Shown: positions 1 through 5,685, counted from the first letter of the stretch. The stretch is 6,073 bases of DNA from Spirochaetaceae bacterium (GCA_003552745.1 PUOG01000280.1:1-6073), one strand, 5' to 3'. The notes: generated by a model from the letters alone, not told the origin. Made by a program: numbers and translations.

Positions 1-50
1 AGCTGAGCTTGATGCATCGCGGTAGATGCCTGTGCAATTCCGTTTGTCAT
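1..50 (-). CDS. Partial small protein, 5' end only; possibly a YjfB-like putative motility protein
   Basis: Only the first 16 codons and two bases of the 17th lie in the window, reading leftward from ATG at 50-48. The peptide is MTNGIAQASTAMHQAQL, and the gene continues beyond position 1. It is supported by a complete initiation signal: AGGAGG at 66-61 with a 10-nt spacer to the ATG, and a promoter-like pair further upstream. The alternating small and amphipathic pattern ending in QAQ loosely resembles the N-terminus of YjfB-type putative motility proteins, which begin with a short helix rich in Ala, Ser, Met and Gln. That resemblance is pattern recognition on 17 residues and is weak. It lies 65 bp after the epimerase on the same strand but appears to have its own promoter, so it is probably a separate transcription unit. 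I am fairly sure of the gene, unsure of its identity. Confidence 0.55.
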   Translation of the reverse strand, partial: MTNGIAQASTAMHQAQ

Positions 51-60
51 ACGCGGAAAA

Positions 61-66
61 CCTCCT
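61..66 (-). promoter_or_regulatory. Ribosome-binding site of the left-edge gene
   Basis: The minus strand reads AGGAGG here, a near-complete anti-16S match, 10 nt before ATG at 50. It fixes the start of the partial left-edge gene and is the main reason to believe in that gene. Confidence 0.6.
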
Positions 67-76
67 CGTACCTCAC

Positions 77-105
77 AGTGTAGTAACTCGCAAGGCACAT
101 TTCAA
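77..105 (-). promoter_or_regulatory. Candidate sigma-70-type promoter for the left-edge gene
   Basis: On the minus strand TTGAAA (105-100, five of six to TTGACA) is followed after exactly 17 bp by TACACT (82-77, four of six to TATAAT). Transcription would start near 70, giving a leader of about 20 nt that contains the AGGAGG. The pair sits wholly in the 65-bp gap between the epimerase stop codon and the left-edge gene, the expected place for a promoter. It is inferred from consensus matching only. Confidence 0.45.
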
Positions 106-115
106 ACCGTCGGCT

Positions 116-1258
116 CTAAAGGAAACCGTTTGCCCGATACCAGGCGAGCGTCTCGGGCACCCCTTCGGCGATTTCGACGTTGGGGCTGTATCCGAGCTCC
201 GCTATCGCCGCATCGCTCGAACACGCGGCACACGCGTCGACCATCTCCGCGGCCTTCTCGCGGTGGAAAGGAGGGAATAACCCGAACGCCGAGGCGACAT
301 CCTCGACAAGCGCACCGGCGGCGCGGAAGATCGGCCGCGGTACCGGCACCGTCACGACCGGGCGCCGCAGCTGGTCGGTGACCGCGGAGCGAACCTCGCG
401 GGCAAAGTCGAGCCACCCGACCGTATCCGGAGGACCGAGGAAGTATGTTCCGCCGCCGGCGGCCGGGTGTTCGGCGGCGAGCATGCTACCGGCGACGACA
501 TCGTGCACGTGGACGAGGCTCAGTCGGCGGCGGCGGTCGATCGGTACCGCACACACTCCGCGGGAGGCGGCGCGGAAATAGGTGTAGATGTCCCGCTCGC
601 GCGGACCGTAGACCGCCGGAGGTCGAACGACCGCGATCGGCAGACGCGCGTGCAGCGACTGCGGATCCGACGGGGCTCCGATCGCGCGCTCGAGCTCGGC
701 CTTGCTGCGCCCATAGGCGCTCACCGGCTGCATGGGCGCGCTCTCGTCTGCCACCCCCTCGACGGCCCTTCCGACGACCGCAAGACTGCCGGCCACCACC
801 GCGCGTTCGAGGCGCGTTGAGACCTCGACGGCGCACTCGAGAAGTCCGACCGGGGCGAGTACATTCGTGGTCATGAACTCATTCCAGCTCCTGGCCCGCG
901 TGAGCGCGGCGAAATGGAAGATGTGCGTGACATCGGAGAGCGCGCGCCGGAGGTCGTCGAGATGAGGAGGCGGAGCGGCCGTGCTCGCCGGCAGCGCGCC
1001 GCCGGGCGTACCGCGAATCGCCGCCTCGCCGGTGGCCGCTCCGTGGATCGCCACCCCGCCGGTGGCCGCCGGCGGCGGGGCGAACCGTGCAAAGTCATCG
1101 AGAGTACCGGGCACCCGAACCACCGGCTTGCCGCGGAGCCACTTGGGGTCGCGACGGACGAGACATCGCACCTCGTCCCACCCCTCGGCAAGCAATCGAT
1201 CGACGAGGTGGCTACCGATAAAACCGGTACCGCCGGTCACGAACGCGATCTTCGGCAT
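116..1258 (-). CDS. Extended-SDR NAD(P)-dependent epimerase/dehydratase with a repeat insertion
   Basis: This 380-aa cytosolic enzyme belongs to the extended short-chain dehydrogenase/reductase family, which binds NAD(P) and oxidises, epimerises or reduces sugar-nucleotide, sterol-like or related alcohols. The N-terminal dinucleotide-binding motif is TGGTGFIG at residues 8-15. FHFAA (115-119) is the usual strand-4 signature, S158 is the likely catalytic serine, and the YxxxK pair is Y182/K186. RPPAVYGPRERD (212-223) is the conserved loop after strand 6. Family members usually have about 310-340 residues; the excess is an Ala/Gly/Pro-rich insertion at about residues 60-98. The start is ATG at 1258, with AAAGGGG (1272-1266) 7 nt upstream inside the acetyltransferase gene. 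It is the last gene of the minus operon, only 4 bp after that gene, so translation is probably coupled. The substrate cannot be read from the sequence. A 3-beta-HSD-like or sugar-modifying role are both open. Confidence 0.92.
   Translation of the reverse strand: MPKIAFVTGGTGFIGSHLVDRLLAEGWDEVRCLVRRDPKWLRGKPVVRVPGTLDDFARFAPPPAATGGVAIHGAATGEAAIRGTPGGALPASTAAPPPHLDDLRRALSDVTHIFHFAALTRARSWNEFMTTNVLAPVGLLECAVEVSTRLERAVVAGSLAVVGRAVEGVADESAPMQPVSAYGRSKAELERAIGAPSDPQSLHARLPIAVVRPPAVYGPRERDIYTYFRAASRGVCAVPIDRRRRLSLVHVHDVVAGSMLAAEHPAAGGGTYFLGPPDTVGWLDFAREVRSAVTDQLRRPVVTVPVPRPIFRAAGALVEDVASAFGLFPPFHREKAAEMVDACAACSSDAAIAELGYSPNVEIAEGVPETLAWYRANGFL
1010..1069 (-). repeat. Tandem 30-bp repeat inside the epimerase gene
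   Basis: Two adjacent 30-bp units, 1069-1040 and 1039-1010 on the minus strand, agree at 25 of 30 positions and both begin GCGGCCACCGGCG. They encode the 10-residue units AATGGVAIHG (residues 64-73) and AATGEAAIRG (74-83). A degenerate third unit beginning TPGGAL follows. The unit length is a multiple of three, so copy-number change keeps the frame. The repeat makes up most of the extra segment between the early Rossmann strands and the LDDLRRAL helix (100-107). Confidence 0.85.
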
Positions 1259-1262
1259 GCGA

Positions 1263-2231
1263 TCACCCCTTTAACTCGTAGACGACGAGCGCACTGTCGA
1301 CGGAGTAACCGAGCCGTTCATAGAGCCGCTGCGCCTCCATCTCGGCCTGCAGGAGCGCCCGCGTGCAGCCGCGTGCGGCGGCACGATCCATGAGATCGGC
1401 CATAACCGCGCCGCCATAACCGTTCCCGCGATGCGCGTGACGGGTCGCGAGCTGATAGATTCCGGCGTACCGTTCGCCGCCGTCGAACGGCGGCTCGAAA
1501 CGAAGCTTCGCGCAGGTCACAGCGTTTTCACCCCGGTAACCGAGAAACCATTCACTGTCGGTACGCCGTCGCCACGCCTCCGGCAATGCCTCGAGGAATC
1601 CCTCGGTCGTAGTCCCGTCGTACTCGTTCGCTTCGGTGTAGATGCGCACCCACTCCTCCGCTTCCGCCGCCACGCGCACCGGGCGCACGTCGAGCTCCTC
1701 GCGCGCGGCGGCGCGAGTCGCGTCGTCGTGAGTCTCTTCTCGCTCGACCCGTTGCAGTGACCCGCTCATCGCCGGAAAGTCGCCGCGATGCGACAGCCGT
1801 GCCCTTTCCAGCGCCGCACGGAGAGTCTCTCGACGCGGCGGCTCCCACAGAAGCCAGCGGATCTCCGACGGATTTCGCTGGCTGCGGATATCGTCGAGTA
1901 CCACCTCTACCGACGAATGCTCGTCCGCGTCGACCGAGTACTCGGTGGGATAGACGCGAACCGGCAGATCGGGGTGCACCTGAACCCAGGTCCACGGGGA
2001 AACGGTGCGCACGATTCCGAACGGTGCGTGGCACTGCTCGAGAAAATGGTGATGCAGACTCTTCGCGGAGGCACGAAGCGCCCCGGCGGGCGCACTCTTT
2101 GCACTTGATCGGTTCACGGTGCCCGACAGCGTACGGCGAAGCGGCGATTCACCGCAAGATGTCGACGGCTCGAGCGCGCTCGTCGTGCTGTGGCGGCGCG
2201 AATCGGAGCGCTGCGACCGCCGGCAGCTCAC
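1263..2231 (-). CDS. GNAT-family N-acetyltransferase with an extra N-terminal domain
   Basis: The C-terminal half, about residues 181-322, is a GNAT fold that transfers an acyl group from acyl-CoA, usually to an amine. Motif A runs GIYQLATRHAHRGNGYGG (257-274) and contains the pyrophosphate-binding RGNGYG loop. Motif B is AQRLYERLGY (300-309). The N-terminal half (about 59-160) has no motif I recognise but reads as a folded domain with many aromatic residues (HHHFLEQ, SPWTWVQVHPDLPVRVYP), so this may be a two-lobed GNAT with one degenerate lobe. The chosen start is GTG at 2231, whose GTGA overlaps the stop of the upstream gene. It has only a poor ribosome-binding site, and the first 38 residues are Ser/Arg-rich. 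GTG at 2117 would give 284 aa and is a real alternative. It sits between the unrecognised 189-aa gene and the epimerase in one operon. The acceptor is unknown. Confidence 0.85.
   Translation of the reverse strand: MSCRRSQRSDSRRHSTTSALEPSTSCGESPLRRTLSGTVNRSSAKSAPAGALRASAKSLHHHFLEQCHAPFGIVRTVSPWTWVQVHPDLPVRVYPTEYSVDADEHSSVEVVLDDIRSQRNPSEIRWLLWEPPRRETLRAALERARLSHRGDFPAMSGSLQRVEREETHDDATRAAAREELDVRPVRVAAEAEEWVRIYTEANEYDGTTTEGFLEALPEAWRRRTDSEWFLGYRGENAVTCAKLRFEPPFDGGERYAGIYQLATRHAHRGNGYGGAVMADLMDRAAARGCTRALLQAEMEAQRLYERLGYSVDSALVVYELKG
1266..1272 (-). promoter_or_regulatory. Ribosome-binding site of the epimerase, inside the upstream gene
   Basis: AAAGGGG on the minus strand lies within the last codons of the acetyltransferase gene, 7 nt before the epimerase ATG. 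It decides the epimerase start and implies that ribosomes finishing the upstream gene reinitiate here. Confidence 0.55.
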
Positions 2232-2797
2232 GCCTCGACGTCGACGATCCGCCCCCGCGAATCGTCATCGATCTCCTCGGATTCGTCGGTTGCTCGCCAG
2301 CGCGTGGATTGCCCGCCGGGAGCTCCGCCGGCGGCGGCGGCGCCCTCCACACCGTCCTGTTCATCGCCCGTTTCTTCGGCCCGCGCTCCGCCGGCGGCAG
2401 CGAACGGTCTACTCTCCTCCGCCATCCGGCTGAACGGCGAGCCGTACTCCCCGGAGAGCTCCACGCTGACCGGATAGTCGATAAGCGGCGGCCCGAGCCT
2501 GCTCGTTCGCGTCTGCTCGGTCGACATGTGGTAGCGCGGGAGTACCCGCTGCATGCGTACCGAGGAGATCGGTGCGATGCGATCGAGCCGACCGACGCTA
2601 TTGCTGTAGCCGGGGTAGAAGTTCGTAATCGGATACGTGTACCAGCGCTGGCGGCGGCGGGCACGATTATCGGTGTTCCCGGAGGGAGCAGTGTGCGCAC
2701 CGCTATCCTCGATCCCGCCCGCGTGGTGAGTCGCTCTTTCCGGTTCGGCATCGCTCCGTCGGTCACGACGGTCGATGCTATCATCGTCGCCGGCCAT
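2228..2797 (-). CDS. Unrecognised 189-aa protein, first gene of the minus operon
   Basis: I do not recognise this family. The N-terminus (1-50) is hydrophilic and charged (Asp/Arg-rich) and probably disordered. Residues 51-125 form an aromatic-rich core that looks folded: WYTYPITNFYPGYSNSVG (52-69), then QRVLPRYHMS, then GPPLIDYPVSVELSGEYGSPF (102-122). The C-terminus (131-189) is Ala/Gly-rich and then strongly acidic (DESEEIDDD, 171-179). There is no signal peptide, membrane segment or cysteine, so it should be cytosolic and soluble. Coding is supported by varied, GC-ending codons in the core and by the 4-bp GTGA overlap with the acetyltransferase start. The ATG at 2797 is the first possible start: an in-frame TAG lies at 2812-2810. 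There is no purine-rich ribosome-binding site, only an AT-rich block, so the message may be leaderless. The opposite strand is also open across this stretch but its translation is Arg/Pro-rich and unconvincing. Confidence 0.65.
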   Translation of the reverse strand: MAGDDDSIDRRDRRSDAEPERATHHAGGIEDSGAHTAPSGNTDNRARRRQRWYTYPITNFYPGYSNSVGRLDRIAPISSVRMQRVLPRYHMSTEQTRTSRLGPPLIDYPVSVELSGEYGSPFSRMAEESRPFAAAGGARAEETGDEQDGVEGAAAAGGAPGGQSTRWRATDESEEIDDDSRGRIVDVEA

Positions 2798-2801
2798 ACA
2801 T

Positions 2802-2809
2802 ATAATATA
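2802..2809 (-). promoter_or_regulatory. AT-rich -10-like block of the minus operon, possibly giving a leaderless mRNA
   Basis: In a very GC-rich setting the stretch 2798-2813 is almost pure A/T. On the minus strand it contains TATATT (2809-2804) and the overlapping TATTAT (2807-2802), both close to TATAAT. Transcription from either would start at about 2797-2795, on the ATG of the 189-aa gene itself. No good -35 box is visible about 17 bp upstream. The plus strand also reads TATAAT (2801-2806), so the block could serve either direction. Confidence 0.4.
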
Positions 2810-2919
2810 CTATGTGGATTCGGAGGTGGCGCGGCCCCCCGCATGGCGGCGGACGCTCATACGACAGCTGACGCCCGCGCGGCAGCGGCCGGCCGCACCA
2901 CAACGCCCGGCCGCACGCG

Positions 2920-2948
2920 TTGACCTTCCCGACGACCACCTCCATAGT
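2920..2948 (+). promoter_or_regulatory. Candidate sigma-70-type promoter of the plus operon
   Basis: TTGACC (2920-2925, five of six) is followed after 17 bp by CATAGT (2943-2948, four of six to TATAAT). Transcription would start near 2955, just before the GAGG (2956-2959) that precedes ATG 2964. The leader would be about 9 nt, short but workable. It is the best promoter match in the 166-bp divergent region. Confidence 0.45.
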
Positions 2949-2963
2949 CTTCCGCGAGGTGCA

Positions 2964-3464
2964 ATGCGACAATCAATCGATGTGGTGAAACTCGACGTTC
3001 ACGGCGTCGAAAAGATCCGCTACAAGGCCACACCGCTCGTGCTCGATTTCCGTTGGGGATACGCACTCGTAGAGGCTCACTTCGCACTCGACCGCGCCGA
3101 CGTCGAACTCTTCACGCTCGAGCACGGCGACCGAATGCTCGAGCACTTCTGGAGCTCGCGTCACTTCAACATTTTCGAGATCTACTCTCCCGGCGGATTG
3201 CTTCGCGGATTCTACTGCAACATCACCCGCCCGGCGGTGATCGACGCGACGAGCGTCGCGGCCGAAGATCTCGCCCTCGATCTCGTCGTCGATGCGGCCG
3301 GCAACACGATGCAGCTCGACATCGACGAGTTCCGGACACTTTCCTTAAATGATGATGAGCGCCGCCGCGCAATCGTGGCGATCGAAGAGCTCGAGCTCAT
3401 GGCACATCTCGGAGTCGGGCCGTTTTACCGACTCCACGGCGGGCATCGGGAGGCGCCGAGATGA
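2964..3464 (+). CDS. DUF402 family protein (nucleoside-diphosphatase/FomD-like)
   Basis: This 166-aa cytosolic protein shows the DUF402 signature. The family includes metal-dependent enzymes that hydrolyse nucleoside di/triphosphates (the Gram-positive Ntdp group) and FomD, which releases a phosphonate from its CMP ester. Seen here are the aromatic strand FNIFEIYSPGGLLRGFYCNITRP (68-90), including the family YCNI, then the acidic stretch DLALDLVVD (102-110), then DIDEF (119-123). The family DLDLD and DEDEF acidic residues that bind the metal are thus kept, and an active hydrolase is plausible. The length matches small family members of about 165-180 aa. I chose ATG 2964 (GAGG at 2956-2959, 4-nt spacer) because the frame upstream to 2775 translates to Arg/Pro-rich non-family sequence. 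It is first in the plus operon and overlaps the next gene by 4 bp. The substrate is not predictable. Confidence 0.88.
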   Translation: MRQSIDVVKLDVHGVEKIRYKATPLVLDFRWGYALVEAHFALDRADVELFTLEHGDRMLEHFWSSRHFNIFEIYSPGGLLRGFYCNITRPAVIDATSVAAEDLALDLVVDAAGNTMQLDIDEFRTLSLNDDERRRAIVAIEELELMAHLGVGPFYRLHGGHREAPR

Positions 3465-4645
3465 CTGGAGCCACCGGCGCACGCGACGATTCGATCCGGA
3501 CCGCCTTTGCCGCGCTGCTGATCCTCATGTTCGTGGCTGCGGCCGCTGCCGGCGAAACGCTTCCGAGCGAAACCCGCGACGGGCTCATCCTGATCCCGAA
3601 CGCGGACGCGGTTTTCGAACCGAATGCGCTCGAAGCAGCGCCTCCGGAGGCGGTCGACCACGCCCGCTACGAACGCTTTCCCGAGTTATTGCCGGAGGAG
3701 CTTCGCGCCGGGGAGGAAGGCGCCCACCTCATCGCCACCGACGAGGCGCTGGAGGCTGCCGGTTTCGGGGAGTACGTTCTCCTCTATGACTCCGACTATG
3801 ACTCCGACGAGAGCGATCTCGTTCGGTTGGGACGTCTCGAAAGAGAGGAAGAGATACCGTTCGCGCTCATGGAGAGCGATTCCGATCGCTATGAGGCAAC
3901 CGTGTGGAGCGCCTCTCTCTCCTACGGGAATCTCTTCGTGCAACTCGATGACAGACGGTTCGTCATAGACCTCGGCACGCTCTACGAGATGAATCTCCGG
4001 CTCGAAGGGGACGAGGAGCCGTATGCGACGCAACTGCCGGCGCTCCCGGCAACGCCGGTCGCGGCACAATCCACCTGGGTTGAGCAGCTCTCCGAGCACC
4101 TGATCGAAATCGAGGTGCGGCTCATCATCTCCCTGAATAACCCGTATATGGAGCCGGCTACCGCGCGGGTCTTCCTGCGTCCCGCCGACGACTCACTCGA
4201 GCTGGTGGCCTATCTGATCGAGGAGCTCGCATATCCGAACGGGCTCGAGTATCGGGCGTGGCACTCCTTTGAGGGACGTAGTCCGACGAGAATTCGCGAA
4301 GAGGTACTGCGCAGCACACCGGCCGGCGGAGATCGACGGCATTACCGGGTCGCTGTCGGTGAATACGCGCTGCGAAGCGGCCGGTTCGTGCGGTCGAGCG
4401 CCGCCCGTACAATCTGGGAAGATGTTCTGCCGCGGAGGCTCGTGGTTGCCGAGGAGCAGATCGACGTCTACGACGCTCCCGGCGGATCCCAAATCGGCGA
4501 GATAGAGCGCGGCCGTCGAGTGCAGGCGATCGAACCGTGGGGCCGCATCGACTCGCGCGACGGCACCGACGGAGTGTGGTACCGGGTGAGCGCCGGAAGC
4601 CACGACGGCTGGGTGTGGGGACCGTATCTGGCCGAGCCGGATTAA
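3461..4645 (+). CDS. Secreted protein with C-terminal bacterial SH3 domain
   Basis: This 394-aa protein begins with a short basic region (R8, R13) and a hydrophobic run, AFAALLILMFVAAAAA (15-30). That is a Sec signal peptide with likely cleavage around A30/G31. No lipobox cysteine is present, so it is probably periplasmic or released rather than a lipoprotein. The middle, about 40-325, is acidic and not recognised. It carries a DSD-rich stretch at 109-119 and several strand-like segments. Residues about 329-391 form a bacterial SH3 (SH3b) domain: EEQIDVYDAPGGSQIGEIERG, then GVWYRV and DGWVWGPYL, the usual ending. SH3b domains commonly bind peptidoglycan or wall peptides. The start ATG overlaps the DUF402 stop (ATGA), with GGGAGG at 3448-3453 and a 7-nt spacer, so translation is probably coupled. 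HtpX follows after 59 bp, consistent with an envelope role. The exact ligand is unknown. Confidence 0.85.
   Translation: MTGATGARDDSIRTAFAALLILMFVAAAAAGETLPSETRDGLILIPNADAVFEPNALEAAPPEAVDHARYERFPELLPEELRAGEEGAHLIATDEALEAAGFGEYVLLYDSDYDSDESDLVRLGRLEREEEIPFALMESDSDRYEATVWSASLSYGNLFVQLDDRRFVIDLGTLYEMNLRLEGDEEPYATQLPALPATPVAAQSTWVEQLSEHLIEIEVRLIISLNNPYMEPATARVFLRPADDSLELVAYLIEELAYPNGLEYRAWHSFEGRSPTRIREEVLRSTPAGGDRRHYRVAVGEYALRSGRFVRSSAARTIWEDVLPRRLVVAEEQIDVYDAPGGSQIGEIERGRRVQAIEPWGRIDSRDGTDGVWYRVSAGSHDGWVWGPYLAEPD
3785..3808 (+). repeat. Perfect 12-bp tandem duplication encoding an acidic DSD motif
   Basis: TATGACTCCGAC occurs twice back to back and encodes YDSDYDSD (residues 109-116), extended to ESD by the next codons. 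It looks like a recent in-frame duplication. The Asp/Ser pattern could bind divalent cations, but this is inference. Confidence 0.9.
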
Positions 4646-4696
4646 GGCGACGGCGCTTCGGCCCCTTCCTTCGCGCTTCATGGCTTTGTATCTTTG

Positions 4697-4701
4697 GGAG
4701 G
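4697..4701 (+). promoter_or_regulatory. Ribosome-binding site that fixes the htpX start
   Basis: GGAGG, within the longer GGGAGGAG at 4696-4703, lies just before ATG 4705. The spacing is short (3 nt), but no other start fits. Translation from this ATG gives the canonical HtpX N-terminus. Confidence 0.6.
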
Positions 4702-4704
4702 AGT

Positions 4705-5562
4705 ATGAATCACATCAAGACGCTGTTTCTAATGACACTTCTGACGGTGCTTCTCGTGCTGGCAGGCGGTGCGATCGCCGGTGAAGCCGGCTTGATCTTC
4801 GCACTGGTCTTTGCCGTGCTGCTGAACATCTTCACGTGGTGGAACTCCGATCGCATCGCCATCCGCATGACCCGCTCCCAGCCGCTGCCGCGCAGCCGGG
4901 CTCCGAAGCTCCATGAGATGGTGGAGCGTTTGTGCACTCGAGCGAAGCTTCCGGTGCCGCGGCTCTACCTGACCCCTTCACAACAGCCGAACGCATTCGC
5001 TACCGGTCGAAGTCCGAGGAACTCGGCGGTCGCGGTGACCGAAGGACTGCTGCGACACCTCGATGCCGAGGAGATAGAGGGGGTGATCGCGCACGAGCTC
5101 GCCCACATTCGCAACCGCGATACGTTGATCAGCACCGTCGCTGCGGTCATGGCGGGAGCATTGACCGCGATTGCGCGGATCGGGACCTACGGAATGCTGC
5201 TCGGTGGCGGGCGTGGACGCGGCGGAAATCCGATCGCGATGCTTCTCGCCATCATCCTCGCTCCCATCGCCGCCATGCTGATCCGTATGGCGGTCTCGCG
5301 CAGCCGGGAGTTTGCCGCCGATCGCACCGCCGCCACGATCGCAGGGTCGCCGGCCGGCTTGGTGAGCGCATTGCAGAAGCTCGACCGGACGGCGCGCTCG
5401 TCGCGAATGCAGGTCAACGAGGCGGCGAGTCACATGTTCATCGTGAATCCGCTCTCCGGCGGAGGCATGAGCTCGCTCTTTTCGACCCATCCGCCGATGG
5501 AACGGCGAATCGAGCGACTGCGGCGGTTGCAGGCGCCCGGTGCGCGTCCGCGCCTGAGGTAA
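4705..5562 (+). CDS. htpX: Membrane zinc metalloprotease HtpX
   Basis: HtpX is an inner-membrane M48 peptidase that degrades misfolded or damaged membrane proteins, with its active site facing the cytoplasm. The 285-aa product matches the family length. The N-terminal MNHIKTLFLMTLLTVLLVLAG is typical and forms membrane segment 1 (about 5-22). Segment 2 is about 29-46, and two more hydrophobic stretches follow the active site (about 142-165 and 176-198). The zinc site is HELAH (130-134, the HExxH motif with E131 catalytic), and the third ligand is E202 in SREFAADR. The C-terminal FSTHPPMERRIERL (259-272) is the family signature. The frame is open back to 4537, but that part overlaps the SH3 gene and is not HtpX-like. 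It follows the SH3 gene by 59 bp with no clear terminator, so it may be co-transcribed. In other bacteria htpX responds to envelope stress; no such operator is evident here. Confidence 0.96.
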   Translation: MNHIKTLFLMTLLTVLLVLAGGAIAGEAGLIFALVFAVLLNIFTWWNSDRIAIRMTRSQPLPRSRAPKLHEMVERLCTRAKLPVPRLYLTPSQQPNAFATGRSPRNSAVAVTEGLLRHLDAEEIEGVIAHELAHIRNRDTLISTVAAVMAGALTAIARIGTYGMLLGGGRGRGGNPIAMLLAIILAPIAAMLIRMAVSRSREFAADRTAATIAGSPAGLVSALQKLDRTARSSRMQVNEAASHMFIVNPLSGGGMSSLFSTHPPMERRIERLRRLQAPGARPRLR

Positions 5563-5575
5563 CGTCACCGGGCGC
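5533..5575 (+). terminator. Inverted repeat straddling the htpX stop codon, possible terminator
   Basis: GCGCCCGGTG (5533-5542) is the exact reverse complement of CACCGGGCGC (5566-5575), giving a perfect 10-bp GC-rich stem. The 23-nt loop contains the TAA at 5560-5562. The stem is followed by AATGGTTTCT, so there is only a weak T-run. It could act as a terminator or as a 3' end that protects the mRNA. It is placed as expected for the end of the plus operon, but the long loop and the weak T-tract lower confidence. Confidence 0.4.
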
Positions 5576-5615
5576 AATGGTTTCTCGAATATACTTTACG
5601 CGATCACCACACTAT

Positions 5616-5629
5616 CGATAAATTCATCG
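5616..5629. promoter_or_regulatory. 14-bp near-palindrome, candidate operator
   Basis: CGATAAATTCATCG is symmetric except for one pair (A5620 against C5625), with an AATT centre. It lies upstream of a DNA-binding regulator gene and could be an operator. There is no second copy in the window to support this. Confidence 0.25.
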
Positions 5630-5658
5630 TGGAGAGCGGGAGCGGATAACGCCACGCG

Positions 5659-5685
5659 GAAGCAAGGACAAGCTTGTCACGCTTC
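5659..5685. promoter_or_regulatory. Hairpin with perfect 12-bp palindromic core, candidate operator
   Basis: GACAAGCTTGTC (5667-5678) is a perfect palindrome. It is flanked by GAAGC (5659-5663) and its complement GCTTC (5681-5685), with 3-nt and 2-nt unpaired spacers. The right half overlaps the -35-like TTGTCA at 5674-5679, an arrangement typical of a repressor site. It could equally be an RNA hairpin. Confidence 0.35.

Noticed and set aside
2149..2844. A 231-codon minus-strand frame over the 189-aa gene
   Set aside because: The product is low-complexity Arg/Ser/Pro/Thr with no folded core and no coupling to neighbours. The overlapping 2228-2797 frame has a better core and the GTGA junction.
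1757..2923. Long 388-codon open frame on the plus strand
   Set aside because: It lies opposite the acetyltransferase and the 189-aa gene, and its product is Arg/Pro/Ala-rich with no domain pattern. Long antisense frames are expected in GC-rich coding DNA.
2775..2963. Upstream extension of the DUF402 frame
   Set aside because: The added 63 residues are Arg/Pro-rich and unlike the family, and they would overlap the start of the divergent operon. ATG 2964 has its own GAGG and a promoter-like pair.
4537..4704. Upstream extension of the htpX frame
   Set aside because: It overlaps the SH3 domain codons in another frame and gives Arg-rich sequence, whereas ATG 4705 yields the canonical HtpX N-terminus behind GGGAGGAG.
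5640..5650. GAGCGGATAAC, identical to part of the E. coli lac operator
   Set aside because: The matching second half of the operator is absent and no LacI-type gene is visible. An 11-bp match is best taken as chance.
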